This document shows, in pieces, positions 17,413 through 25,791 of a DNA stretch of 64,000 nt. Location: the NCBI RefSeq assembly GCF_002911665.1, contig NZ_MTBP01000001.1, forward strand, positions 2,108,001 to 2,172,000. Direction: 5' to 3'. Source of the stretch: Actinomadura rubteroloni (GTDB lineage Bacteria; Actinomycetota; Actinomycetes; Streptosporangiales; Streptosporangiaceae). The translations under genes and the position numbers were made by a program. Position 1 is the stretch's first letter; the number at the start of each line of letters is the position of its first letter. The notes under the pieces were generated by a model that saw only the letters and a program-made list of their open reading frames with translations, searched no databases and had not been told where the DNA came from.

Positions 17413-17781
17413 CTACTCGACGGCCGCGCCGTCCGCCACGATGTCGTCGGCCAGCGGGAGCACGACCGACGCGATCTCGGCGATGGTGTCGTCCGGGACG
17501 CCCGCCGCGCCGAGCGCCGCGACGAGATGCCCGGCGACCAGGTCGAAGTGCCGCCGTTCGATGCCCCGGCCGAGGTGGACGTCCTTCATCGACCCGCCGC
17601 CGTACACCATCGGCCCGCCGAGCGCCTGCCCGAAGAACTCCACCTGACGGCCCTTGAGCCGGGGCAGGCTCGTCCCGGCGAAGAAGCCCGCCAGCTCCGG
17701 GTCGGCGAGGATCCGCACGTAGAGGTCGTCCACGACCGCGACGAGGGCGTCTTCGCCGCCGATGGACTCGTAGATGCTCAT
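17413..17781 (-). CDS. glbN: Truncated haemoglobin, group I
   Basis: The protein is 122 aa, normal for TrHbN. It begins MSIYESIGGEDALVAVVDDLYVR, has the FFAG turn, KGRQVEFFGQALGG, and the proximal His in RRHFDLVAGHL. Group I globins bind O2 and NO and commonly detoxify NO. ATG 17781 has GGAAGG with a 7-nt spacer. It appears monocistronic. Confidence 0.93.
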   Translation of the reverse strand: MSIYESIGGEDALVAVVDDLYVRILADPELAGFFAGTSLPRLKGRQVEFFGQALGGPMVYGGGSMKDVHLGRGIERRHFDLVAGHLVAALGAAGVPDDTIAEIASVVLPLADDIVADGAAVE

Positions 17782-17882
17782 GTCGCCACCTTCCGGTGTG
17801 GGGGCTCCGAGCACACCGCCGGGGGTTGTCGGGGCGATTGCACCCCGGTTAGGACCGTGGCACGAAAAACGCACACCGTCGT

Positions 17883-19508
17883 TCACGCATGGTGAGCGGC
17901 GGGCCGCGCGGGCGCCGGGACGGCGGGAGCGGCGGACGCGCGCGGCAGGAACTGCACCAGCGCCGTGATCGCCAGCGACCCCGCGATGAGGTAGACCAGT
18001 CCTTCCTGGAACGCGTGCGCGACCCCGCCGGAGACGGCGCCGAAGTAGATGACGCCGATGATCCCGACACCGAGCGCGCCGCCGACCTGCTGCGCGGTGG
18101 CGAGCGCCCCTGCCGCGGACCCGGCGTGGTGCGGCGCGACGCGGGCCAGGACGACGGCGGTGATCGGCGCGAACGCCAGGCCCATCCCGATCCCGTCCAC
18201 GACGAGCGCGGGGACCAGTGCACCGATCGGTGCATCTACTCCGGCCAGGACGAGCAGGCCCGCGAGCCCGCCCGCGCGCACCAGGCCGCCGAGCGCGATC
18301 GTCTGCCGGCCGAACCGCGCGGACAGCCGGGGCGCGAGCAGCGAGGCGCCCAGATAACCGGCGCCGATCGGTGCGAAGACGAGTCCGGCGTGAAGGGCGT
18401 CCAGCCCGCGCCCCTGCTGGACGTACAAGGCGAACACGAGGAAGTACGCAGACATGCTCATCGAGAACGCCACCATGGTCAGCAGCCCGACCGTGAACGG
18501 ACGCTCGCGGAACAACGCCGGGTCGATCAACGGCGCGGGGTGGCGGCGCCGCGCGTAGACGGCGAACAGGACGAGCGCGGCGAGCGGGGACAGCCACGTC
18601 CACAGCGGCCAGCCTTGCTCGCGTCCCTCGATCAGCGGCAACAGGACGGCGGCGAGCGCGAGCGTCACGAGCACGGCCCCGCCCGGGTCCAGCCGGGTCC
18701 GAACGCCCGTAAGGCCCGGAAAGCCGCTTCGGGTCGGTCGGCCGGGAAGGCCGGCCCGGGTCGGCTGGTCGGGGAGACCAGTCGGGGCCGTTTGGCCGGG
18801 GAGGCCGCTCCGGGCCGGTTTGCCGGGTAGGCCAGTCGGAGCCGGTCGGCCCGGGAGACCGGCCGGGGTCGGTCGGTCAGAGGAGACGGCCGGGGTCAGT
18901 CGGTCGGAAGGAACGGCCGGAGTCGGTTGGCCGGGGAGGACGGCGCGGCTTTCCGGGACGACCCGGAACGTCGCCGCGAGCGTCACCAGCCCGATCGGAA
19001 CGTTGATCAGGAAGCAGGCGCGCCAGCCGAGCCCGAACAGGTCGGCGTCGATGAGCAGTCCTCCGATGAGCTGGCCGAACACGGCGGCGAGCCCGACGGT
19101 GAGCGCGTAGGCGTTGATCACGCGGGCCTGTGCCCGCCCGCTGTAGGCCGTGCGCAGGATCGCAAGGACCTGCGGGGTGAGCAGCGCTGCGGCGGCGCCC
19201 TGGGCGACGCGGGCGGCGATGAGCGTCCCTGCGTCCGGCGCGAGCCCGCAGAGAGCGGACGTGACGGTGAACAGGGCGAGGCCGAGCGCGAAGGTGCGAC
19301 GGCGGCCGAGGACGTCCCCGAGCCGTCCGCCGAGGACGAGCCCGGACCCGTACACGAGCCCGTACCCGGCGACGACCCATTCGACGGCCGAGGCGCCCGC
19401 GCCCAGGTCGTGCTGTAGGGACGGCAGGGCGACATTGACGATGAAGAAGTCGAGAACGGTGACGAACACACCGGTCAGGACGGTGGGGAGCGTGCCCGTA
19501 CGGGCCAT
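17883..19508 (-). CDS. MFS drug/proton antiporter, 14-TMS DHA2 (EmrB/QacA) type
   Basis: The protein is 541 aa. Family hallmarks include LDFFIVNVALPSLQ in helix 1, a GRLGDVLGRRR loop, and RVAQGAAAALLTPQVLA. Fourteen helices are plausible. The loop after helix 6 is expanded by eight 9-residue repeats of the form GLPGRPAPT, encoded by an exact 27-bp minisatellite. ATG 19508 has GGAG with a 5-nt spacer; GTG 19514 is less likely. It is divergent from a TetR gene across a palindromic operator, the usual arrangement for efflux repression. Confidence 0.93.
   Translation of the reverse strand: MARTGTLPTVLTGVFVTVLDFFIVNVALPSLQHDLGAGASAVEWVVAGYGLVYGSGLVLGGRLGDVLGRRRTFALGLALFTVTSALCGLAPDAGTLIAARVAQGAAAALLTPQVLAILRTAYSGRAQARVINAYALTVGLAAVFGQLIGGLLIDADLFGLGWRACFLINVPIGLVTLAATFRVVPESRAVLPGQPTPAVPSDRLTPAVSSDRPTPAGLPGRPAPTGLPGKPARSGLPGQTAPTGLPDQPTRAGLPGRPTRSGFPGLTGVRTRLDPGGAVLVTLALAAVLLPLIEGREQGWPLWTWLSPLAALVLFAVYARRRHPAPLIDPALFRERPFTVGLLTMVAFSMSMSAYFLVFALYVQQGRGLDALHAGLVFAPIGAGYLGASLLAPRLSARFGRQTIALGGLVRAGGLAGLLVLAGVDAPIGALVPALVVDGIGMGLAFAPITAVVLARVAPHHAGSAAGALATAQQVGGALGVGIIGVIYFGAVSGGVAHAFQEGLVYLIAGSLAITALVQFLPRASAAPAVPAPARPAAHHA
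18712..18944. repeat. 27-bp tandem repeat (minisatellite) inside the MFS gene
   Basis: Seven consecutive 27-bp units plus partial ends are visible, each beginning with variants of GGTCGGTCGGCCGGG. The period is constant, so the reading frame is kept and a 9-residue Gly/Leu/Pro/Arg repeat results. Divergence between units is roughly 20-40% by eye. Confidence 0.85.
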
Positions 19509-19554
19509 CGGCACTCCAGGGGGGGATAGAACGGTCGGTATACGCGACTGATCA

Positions 19555-19574
19555 TAGATAGACCGGTTGATCTA
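19555..19574. promoter_or_regulatory. TetR operator candidate between MFS and TetR genes
   Basis: TAGATAGACC-GGTTGATCTA is a 20-bp palindrome with 8 of 10 matching positions. It overlaps the -35 hexamer of the TetR promoter and lies 47 nt upstream of the MFS start, so a bound repressor could block both genes. Confidence 0.6.
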
Positions 19575-19596
19575 CTGTCAAGCCGGTGCCTAGAAT
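19567..19596 (+). promoter_or_regulatory. Promoter of the TetR gene
   Basis: TTGATC (19567-19572) and TAGAAT (19591-19596) are separated by 18 nt. The expected transcription start falls at or next to GTG 19604, implying a leaderless mRNA. Confidence 0.6.
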
Positions 19597-19603
19597 CGTC
19601 ATC

Positions 19604-20167
19604 GTGACCACGCGCCCCGGACCCCGCGACCGCCTCCTCCAGGCCGCCCGCGACCTCACCTACACCCAGGGCGTCCACGTCGGCGTGGACGCGATCCTCA
19701 AGCAGGCCGACGTCGCCCGAAGGTCCCTCTACCAGCACTTCGGCGGCAAGGACGGCCTGATCGTCGAGGTGCTCCGCAGCACCGACCCCGTCGCCCGCTA
19801 CCGCGCCACCATGGACGCGGCGGGCGAGGAGCCGCGCGCCCGCGTCCTCGCGGTCTTCGACGAGCTGGACCGCGTCACGACCAGTCCCGACTTCCACGGG
19901 TGCCGCTTCACGGCCGCCGAACTGGCCCTCGCCGACCCCGGCCACCCCGCACACCAGGAGATCCGCACCGCCAAATGGCGGCTATACGAGCTGTTCGCGG
20001 GCGAGCTGACCCGGCACGGCCACCCCGACCCGGACACGGGGGCGAACCAGCTCGTCGTGCTCGTGGACGGGGTGCTCGCCCAGGGCGTCACGCGCCCCGA
20101 GGCGCACCCCGCGCTCGCCGCCCGCGCGCTGGCCGAGATGATCCTCGACCAGGACGGGCGGCCCTGA
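19604..20167 (+). CDS. TetR/AcrR family repressor, probably of the divergent MFS pump
   Basis: The protein is 187 aa. The N-terminal helix-turn-helix contains LKQADVARRSLYQHFGGKDGL. A C-terminal ligand domain follows, with one Cys in FHGCRFTAAE. GTG 19604 is preferred over the in-frame GTG 19586 because the -10 box TAGAAT lies between them. The gene is divergent from the MFS gene, with the operator between. It ends 6 nt before the convergent PfpI-like gene. Confidence 0.92.
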   Translation: MTTRPGPRDRLLQAARDLTYTQGVHVGVDAILKQADVARRSLYQHFGGKDGLIVEVLRSTDPVARYRATMDAAGEEPRARVLAVFDELDRVTTSPDFHGCRFTAAELALADPGHPAHQEIRTAKWRLYELFAGELTRHGHPDPDTGANQLVVLVDGVLAQGVTRPEAHPALAARALAEMILDQDGRP

Positions 20168-20173
20168 GCCGGG

Positions 20174-20743
20174 TCAGGCGGTCGCCCCGGCGGTGAGCAC
20201 GGCGTCGATCTCACGGACGAAGTCGTCCAGGTCGTCCGGCCGTCGCGAGGTGATCAGCGGGTAGCCCGCGTCGTCGGTAACGACCGGTCGATCCACCCAC
20301 GTGCCGCCCGCATTGCGGATGTCGGTCTGCAGCGAGGGATAGGACGTCAGCGTCTTGCCCTCCGTCGCCCCCGCTTCCACCAGCGCCCACGGTCCGTGGC
20401 AGATCGCCGCGACCGGCGCGCCCGTGGACGTGAAGGCCCGCACGATTCCGATAGCGGTTTCGTTGCGCCGCAGCGTGTCCGCGTTCAGCGTCCCGCCGGG
20501 AATGAACAGCAGGTCATAGTCGGCCGGTTCGACCTGGTCCAGCGCAAGCGTCGGTTCGACCGTCTTGCCCTGGTCCCGGTCGCCGACCAGCGTCTGGATC
20601 GTGTCCGCCGCGGGCGCGGCGACGTCGATGTCAGCGCCGTCGTCGCGCAGGTGCTGCACCGGCACGATCAACTCGTCCTGCTCGACCCCGTAGTTCGACA
20701 CGATCGCCAGTGCGCTGTAGCCGGTCAGATTGGCGTCACCCAT
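20174..20743 (-). CDS. DJ-1/PfpI family (type 1 glutamine amidotransferase-like) protein
   Basis: The protein is 189 aa. The nucleophile elbow AICHGPWAL has Cys115 followed by His116. DLLFIPGGTLNADTL and RRPDDLDDFV match PfpI/YhbO-type proteins linked to stress or glyoxal repair. AAGGGAAG precedes ATG 20743. The long non-coding repeat array lies upstream. Confidence 0.92.
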   Translation of the reverse strand: MGDANLTGYSALAIVSNYGVEQDELIVPVQHLRDDGADIDVAAPAADTIQTLVGDRDQGKTVEPTLALDQVEPADYDLLFIPGGTLNADTLRRNETAIGIVRAFTSTGAPVAAICHGPWALVEAGATEGKTLTSYPSLQTDIRNAGGTWVDRPVVTDDAGYPLITSRRPDDLDDFVREIDAVLTAGATA

Positions 20744-20859
20744 GATGCTTCCCTTCTGTCGCGGTTCAGGCGCATCCGACCGCCCGTACCCGCCCCAGGG
20801 GGCCTATCCACGCGCGACAGAAGGGTTTGCCCGGGGTTGGCCCCGGGCAGACGCGAGCG

Positions 20860-21650
20860 CAAGCTGTTGCGCGCCGACGGCGTCCGGCGGGATCGACCAC
20901 CGCGAAATGCGCCCAAGACACGCCACCGCCCGCCGACACCGGACCAGCCGCCAGAGCTTTCCGGGCTGTAGGCGCTTCAGCAGGCGGACGTTAGCTTTTG
21001 CGAGGTGACGGCGTCCGGCGGAGCCGACGATCGCTGGGATGCGCCCGGAGCGCGCCGCCACCTGCCGACACCAGACGGGCCGCAGCGGCGTCGTGACCGC
21101 TGGGACCTCGGCGGGCGGGTGAGGGGTGAGGGCGTCCGGCGGGGTCGGAGGCCGCGGGATGTGGCAGGGGGCGCGTCGCCGTCCGCCGACACAGACGAGC
21201 CGCCGGGGCTCTCCGGGCTGTAGGCGCCTCAGCAGCCGCACGCGTTAGCCGTTGCGTGGCGTTCGGCGGCTGTGGGACGCGGGGAGAGTGCTCCGCCGCC
21301 TGCCTGGCCGCAGCGGCTTGGTGGCCGCTGGGACTGTGGCCGGCGGGCGCTAGGTGTTGCGGGATGGCGGTGTCCGGCGGGGTTGGTGACTGCGGGATGC
21401 GGGTGGGGTGCCCCGCCGCCCGTCGGGCCTCAGCGGCCTCGCGGTCGCTGGGACCTCAGCCGGTGAGCGTTAGGTGTTGCGGGGTTACGGCGTCCGGCGG
21501 GGTTGGTGACCGCGGGACGCGGGTGGGGTGCCTGCCGTCCGCCGGGCCGCAGTGGCTTGGTGGCCGCTGGGGCCCGGCGGGTGGGCGTTAGCTGTTGCGG
21601 GGTGACGGTGCCCGGCGGGGGCGGCGGCTGTGGGACGCGGGCGGAGCGTT
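20860..21650. repeat. Degenerate tandem array of a ~120-bp unit, last copy in the helicase 3' end
   Basis: The core CGTCCGGCGG recurs at 20881, 21012, 21133, 21260 (as CGTTCGGCGG), 21371, 21491 and 21609, spaced 111-131 nt. Each is preceded by a variant of GTTAGCTGTTGCGGGGTGACGG. The last copy is the coding 3' end and stop of the DEAD-box gene. The preceding copy still reads on the minus strand as a decayed version of the same C-terminus (TPPASRGHQPRRTP against APPASHSRRPRRAP). The array fills the gap of over 800 nt between two genes; no real gene was seen in it. Confidence 0.75.
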
Positions 21651-23231
21651 CCGCCGTCGTCCTTCCGGCGTGGAGCGGCCGGCGGCGCCCTCTCGGGGCG
21701 CGGAAACATCCCGGGACGCGGTGGTCTCGCGGGACGCTGCGGCCTTGCGGGACGCTGTCTCGCGAGATGAAGCGGCCCCACGGGACGTGGCGGCCTCGCG
21801 GCGCGCGGGGGTTTCGCGGGGCGCGGCCTTGCGGGGCGCGGTCTCGCGGGATCCGGTGTCGCGGGACGTGGCCTTGCGGGACGTCGTGTCGCGGGACGAC
21901 GTGCCCTTGCGGGGGGCGTTGTCGCGGGACGGGGCGGCGTCGCGGGCGGGGCGGGCGGCCGGGGCCGGGCCGGGCGGGGTGCGGGCGCCGGTGATCCGGG
22001 TCAGTTCGGCGTCGCCCGGCCGGACGGCCGTCGTCGTCGGCCTGATCTTGGCGGCGGCCAGCAGTTCGTCCACGTCGGCGCGCTGGTCGGGCAGGACGAG
22101 CGTGACGACCGTCCCGGCGCGTCCGGCGCGGGCCGTGCGCCCGGCGCGGTGCAGGTAGTCCTTGTGGTCGGCGGGCGGGTCCACGTTGACCACGAGGTCG
22201 AGGTCGTCGATGTGGATGCCGCGCGCGGCGACGTCGGTGGCGACGAGGACGGTCAGCTCGCCCGTCCGGAACCCCGTGAGGGTGCGGTCGCGCTGGGACT
22301 GCGTCCGGCCGCCGTGCAGCGCCCCGGCGTTGATCCCGCGCGCCGACAGCTTGCGGACGAGCCGGTTCGCGGCGTGCTTCATCCGCACGAACATGATCAC
22401 CTGCCCGGAGCGGGCGGCGATGTGCGCGGCGGTCTCCTGCTTGTCGGTGTCGTCGACGCGCAGCAGGTGGTGCTCCATCGCGGTGACCGCGCCGGCGGCG
22501 GCGTCGACGGCGTGCGACACCGGGTCGTCGAGGAACCGGCGGACGAGCTTGTCCACGTCGCCGTCGAGGGTCGCGGAGAACAGCATCCGCTGGCCGCCGG
22601 GCGGTGTGCGGTCGAGCAGCCGGGTGACCTGCGGGAGGAAGCCCATGTCGGTCATCTGGTCGGCCTCGTCCAGGACCGTGACGGCGATGTCGCCGAGGTG
22701 GCAGTCGCCGCGTTCGAGCAGGTCGGCGAGGCGGCCGGGGGTCGCGACGAGGACGTCGGCGCCGCGCCGCAGCGCGGTGGCCTGGCGCGCGATCGGCAGG
22801 CCGCCGACGACGGCCGTCATCCGCAGGCCGACGGCGTCGGCGTAGGGGGTGAGGGCGGTCGCGACCTGCTGCGCGAGTTCGCGGGTGGGGACGAGCACGA
22901 GCGCGAGCGGACGGCAGGGCTCGGCGCGCCGGCCGGTGAGGCGGGCGAGGAGCGCGAGTCCGAAGGCGAGGGTCTTGCCGGAGCCGGTGCGGCCGCGGCC
23001 GAGGACGTCGCGGCCGGCGAGCGCGCTCGGCAGCGTCGCGCCCTGGATGGGGAACGGCTCGGTGACGCCCTGGGCGGTGAGAGCCGCCAGCAGCGGGGCG
23101 GGGAGCGGCAGCTCGGCGAACGAGGCGACGGGCGGCGGCCCGGGCGTGGCCGGACGCGGGGACTCCCCGCCGTGCGGCCGCCGTGCCGCCGGGCGCCGGG
23201 AGCGGCGCGCGGAACTGGTGGAACGGGTCAT
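21588..23231 (-). CDS. DEAD-box ATP-dependent RNA helicase with repetitive basic tail
   Basis: The protein is 547 aa. Q motif PFPIQGATLP, Walker A GRTGSGKT, PTRELAQQV, TPGRLADLL, DEAD box VLDEADQM, SAT, then VATDVAARGIHIDDLDLV and HRAGRTARAG complete both RecA domains by about residue 370. The last 130 residues are low-complexity Ser/Arg/Glu/Thr/Lys repeats (SRETASRKAA-like), probably an RNA-binding tail. GGAAGGA lies 6 nt before ATG 23231. The stop region is the source-like copy of the downstream repeat array. It lies next to a cold-shock gene, consistent with RNA remodelling at low temperature. Confidence 0.95.
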   Translation of the reverse strand: MTRSTSSARRSRRPAARRPHGGESPRPATPGPPPVASFAELPLPAPLLAALTAQGVTEPFPIQGATLPSALAGRDVLGRGRTGSGKTLAFGLALLARLTGRRAEPCRPLALVLVPTRELAQQVATALTPYADAVGLRMTAVVGGLPIARQATALRRGADVLVATPGRLADLLERGDCHLGDIAVTVLDEADQMTDMGFLPQVTRLLDRTPPGGQRMLFSATLDGDVDKLVRRFLDDPVSHAVDAAAGAVTAMEHHLLRVDDTDKQETAAHIAARSGQVIMFVRMKHAANRLVRKLSARGINAGALHGGRTQSQRDRTLTGFRTGELTVLVATDVAARGIHIDDLDLVVNVDPPADHKDYLHRAGRTARAGRAGTVVTLVLPDQRADVDELLAAAKIRPTTTAVRPGDAELTRITGARTPPGPAPAARPARDAAPSRDNAPRKGTSSRDTTSRKATSRDTGSRETAPRKAAPRETPARREAATSRGAASSRETASRKAAASRETTASRDVSAPREGAAGRSTPEGRRRNAPPASHSRRPRRAPSPRNS

Positions 23232-23314
23232 GCAGTGTCCTTCCGGACCGGGGTCGGTCCTTCCGGACCGGGTCGCCGCGGCGGGCGGACGCCCGCCGCG
23301 GCGCTGCGGAACGG

Positions 23315-23518
23315 TCAGGCGGGGACGATGTTCTCCGCCTGCAGGCCCTTCTGGCCCTGGGTGACGTCGAACGTCACCTTCTGGCCCTCCTGCAGCTCGC
23401 GGAAGCCCTGCGCCGCGATGTTGGAGTAGTGGGCGAAGACGTCAGCGCCGCCGTCGTCCTGGGCGATGAAGCCGAAGCCCTTTTCGGCGTTGAACCACTT
23501 GACGGTACCGGTGGCCAT
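23315..23518 (-). CDS. cspA: Cold-shock domain protein, CspA family
   Basis: The protein is 67 aa and complete: [15 protein letters not shown] (RNP-1), DVFAHYS (RNP-2) and [14 protein letters not shown] end ([11 protein letters not shown]). It binds single-stranded nucleic acid and acts as an RNA chaperone. AAGGAG is well spaced before ATG 23518. The upstream region is unusually structured: a terminator-like hairpin with a T-run (on the minus strand) lies about 90 nt before the start codon. Confidence 0.97.
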   Translation of the reverse strand: MATGTVKWFNAEKGFGFIAQDDGGADVFAHYSNIAAQGFRELQEGQKVTFDVTQGQKGLQAENIVPA

Positions 23519-23605
23519 ATTGATCTCCTTCGGACTTAGGTCCCGGCCGCACACCTTGTGCGACCGGAAGCGCCGCGATGGCCCATCCGGATGATCCAGA
23601 ACAAC

Positions 23606-23640
23606 AAAAAATGCGCCCGAGGTTCGAACCTGCAGGCGCA
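23606..23640 (-). terminator. Rho-independent terminator-like hairpin in the csp leader
   Basis: Read on the minus strand: TGCGCC, TGC, AGGTTCGAACCT, CG, GGCGCA, then TTTTTTG. The paired outer arms and palindromic centre plus six T make a textbook intrinsic terminator. It lies upstream of and in the same direction as cspA, with no other minus-strand gene close upstream. Confidence 0.6.
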
Positions 23641-23754
23641 CACAAATGTCTATGGGAACCGCAACTGCCACGACGTTACCACACGTCCGCCGGACCGCGC
23701 TCGGGCGCGCGCCCGTCGCGTGCGCGAGAATGGGTCCGCCACCGGAGGAGACCG

Positions 23755-24366
23755 ATGACCCACCCGGACAGAACCGCGCACATCACCGTCACGCGGAGCC
23801 TGTCGCGCGACCAGCAGGCGCGGCGGGAGCGGCTGATCGCGGCGGCCCGCGCGCTGGCCGACGCGGGCGGCTACCCGGCCGTCACGATGCACGACGTCGC
23901 CGACCGTGCGGGCGTGGCGCGCGCGACCGTGTACCGCTATTTCGCGACGAAGGACCATCTTCTCACCGAGGTCGCCGCCGTCTGGGCGCGCGAGATCACC
24001 CCCGGCGACCCGGCCCCCGGCGCGACGCCCGAGGAGCGGCTGACCGGCCTGCTGGAGCGCATCGTCGTGGTGGCGGCCGAGAACCTGACGCTCGCGTCGG
24101 CGGTCGTCCAGGCGGCGACGTCCGGCGACCCGGGCGTGGACGCGGCCCGCACCGAGCTGTTCGCGCAGCTCCGCGCCCGGCTGTCGGCGGCGATCGGCGA
24201 TCCGGTGCCCGGACGCGAGGACGTCGAGGTCGTCCTCGGGCACGTGCTGCTCGCGGCGCTGGTCAGCCTGACGTCGCTGCGCCGTCCGGTGGACGAGGTC
24301 ACCGCGCTCGTGCGCACGTCGGGACGGCTCGTCCTGCGCGGCGCGCTCGCCGCCGTCCCGGGCTGA
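23755..24366 (+). CDS. TetR/AcrR family transcriptional regulator
   Basis: The protein is 203 aa. The helix-turn-helix region is [28 protein letters not shown] at about 41-68, followed by a helical effector domain. The DNA-binding part resembles the KstR-like subgroup, but that is only impressionistic. GGAGGAG is 4 nt before ATG 23755. It is divergent from cspA and upstream of a PucR regulator, so the target is uncertain. Confidence 0.92.
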   Translation: MTHPDRTAHITVTRSLSRDQQARRERLIAAARALADAGGYPAVTMHDVADRAGVARATVYRYFATKDHLLTEVAAVWAREITPGDPAPGATPEERLTGLLERIVVVAAENLTLASAVVQAATSGDPGVDAARTELFAQLRARLSAAIGDPVPGREDVEVVLGHVLLAALVSLTSLRRPVDEVTALVRTSGRLVLRGALAAVPG

Positions 24367-24434
24367 CCGCCGGGTCACAGGACGGTCACAAGCTCCGTCT
24401 CCAGGTGATGATCCCCGTCAGGTGTACGCCCGGG

Positions 24435-24454
24435 GTTGTCACCCGACTGACAAC
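24435..24454. promoter_or_regulatory. 20-bp inverted repeat upstream of the PucR-type gene
   Basis: GTTGTCA-CCCGAC-TGACAAC has perfect 7-bp arms and lies about 100 nt before the PucR-family start. It is a candidate operator, for autoregulation or for the TetR protein just upstream. Confidence 0.45.
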
Positions 24455-24555
24455 GGCACCCGGCGAATGCGTCGGTGAACCTGAAGCCCTGCCGCCGCGC
24501 CGAAGGTACGTTCCCCGCAAGGCCCCGGACCCCGGAGGGGCGGGAGGAACCAACG

Positions 24556-25788
24556 GTGACAGCGTCGATCGAGGAACGTTCGCAGCTCAAGCCCTGGGTG
24601 GGCGTGCCCGGTGAGGTCTCGGAGCTGTTCCGGCCCCACCTCGGCGCCCTGGCCGAGGAGATGATCGAGGAGATCCTGGCCGGCGTCCCCGAGTACTCGC
24701 GTCCGCACGACGAGGAGTACGCGCGGTTCGTCCGGCTCGCGGTGGAGGGCGCGCTGCGGCAGTTCGTCGACCTCATCGTGGACCCCGACAGCTCGTGGGA
24801 GCCGGTCGCGGCCGTGTACCGGGAGATCGGCTGGGCCGAGGCCCGCGAGGGACGCAGCCTGGACGTGCTCCAGACGTCCCTGCGGCTCGGCGCGCGCGTC
24901 GCGTGGCGGCGGCTCGCGTCGGAGTCGGAGCGCTACAACATCTCGCGCCGGACGCTCGCCAGCATCGCCGAGGCCATCTTCGCGTTCCTCGACGAGATCG
25001 CCCGCGCCGCGACCGAGGGCTACACCAAGGCCCGAGAGCAGGAGGCGGGCGAGCTGGAGCACCGCCGCCGCCGGCTGCTCGACATGATGCTCGCCGAGCC
25101 GCCCGCCGCGCCGCAGGCCGTCGCCGACCTCGCGCGGCTCGCGCAGTGGCGGGTGCCGCGGACGGTCGCGGCGGTCGTGCTGTACGAGCGGGGGCAGGAG
25201 CCGTTCACGCACCCGTCGCTGCCGCCGGACGTCCTCGCCGACGTGAACCGGCGCGAGCCGTGCCTGATCGTCCCCGACCCGGACGGGCCGGGCCGCGGGC
25301 GCCTGCTGGAGAACGCCCTGCGCAACTGGGTCGCCGCGATGGGACCGACCGTCCGCACCGAGGACGCCGCCAAGTCGATGCGGTGGGCGCGCGAGGCGCT
25401 TCCGCTGGCGCGGCGCGGGGTGCTGCCGTCGGACCGGCTGATCCGCTGCTCAGAGCACATGCCGACGCTCGTGGTGTTCAAGGACGAGGAACTGGTGCGC
25501 GCCGTCGCGGACCTGCGGCTCGCCCCGCTGCGCGGCGTCCGGCCCCGGCACCGGGAACGGCTCGTGCGGACGCTGCTGTCGTGCCTGCAGAACGGGTTCA
25601 ACGCGACGGAGGTGGCGGCGCGGCTGCACGTGCACCCGCAGACCGTCCGGTACCGCCTGCACCAGCTCGAAGAACTGTTCGGCGACCAGCTCTACGACCC
25701 GGAGACGCGGCTGGAGATGGAGATGGTGCTGACGGTCTGGCTGAGCAGCCCGGACGCCGAGCGCCGTCCCGACGCCGACGAGGACTGA
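24556..25788 (+). CDS. PucR-family transcriptional regulator
   Basis: The protein is 410 aa. An N-terminal helical domain is followed by a central GGDEF-like domain. The C-terminal PucR helix-turn-helix reads LLSCLQNGFNATEVAARLHVHPQTVRYRLHQLEELFG, split here only by family convention, at about 335-375. Members respond to metabolites (purines, amino acids, polyamines). GTG 24556 has GGGAGGA upstream. The neighbours do not include an obvious catabolic operon. Confidence 0.9.
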   Translation: MTASIEERSQLKPWVGVPGEVSELFRPHLGALAEEMIEEILAGVPEYSRPHDEEYARFVRLAVEGALRQFVDLIVDPDSSWEPVAAVYREIGWAEAREGRSLDVLQTSLRLGARVAWRRLASESERYNISRRTLASIAEAIFAFLDEIARAATEGYTKAREQEAGELEHRRRRLLDMMLAEPPAAPQAVADLARLAQWRVPRTVAAVVLYERGQEPFTHPSLPPDVLADVNRREPCLIVPDPDGPGRGRLLENALRNWVAAMGPTVRTEDAAKSMRWAREALPLARRGVLPSDRLIRCSEHMPTLVVFKDEELVRAVADLRLAPLRGVRPRHRERLVRTLLSCLQNGFNATEVAARLHVHPQTVRYRLHQLEELFGDQLYDPETRLEMEMVLTVWLSSPDAERRPDADED

Positions 25789-25791
25789 GCC

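Noticed and set aside
18712..18944. Possible CRISPR-like repeat array
   Set aside because: The units are contiguous with no spacers and form an in-frame peptide repeat within a transporter, so it is a minisatellite.
20744..21587. Several short open frames on both strands in the gap between the PfpI-like and helicase genes
   Set aside because: They share repeated peptide patterns because of the tandem DNA repeat, lack RBS, and switch frame between copies. They are not genes.
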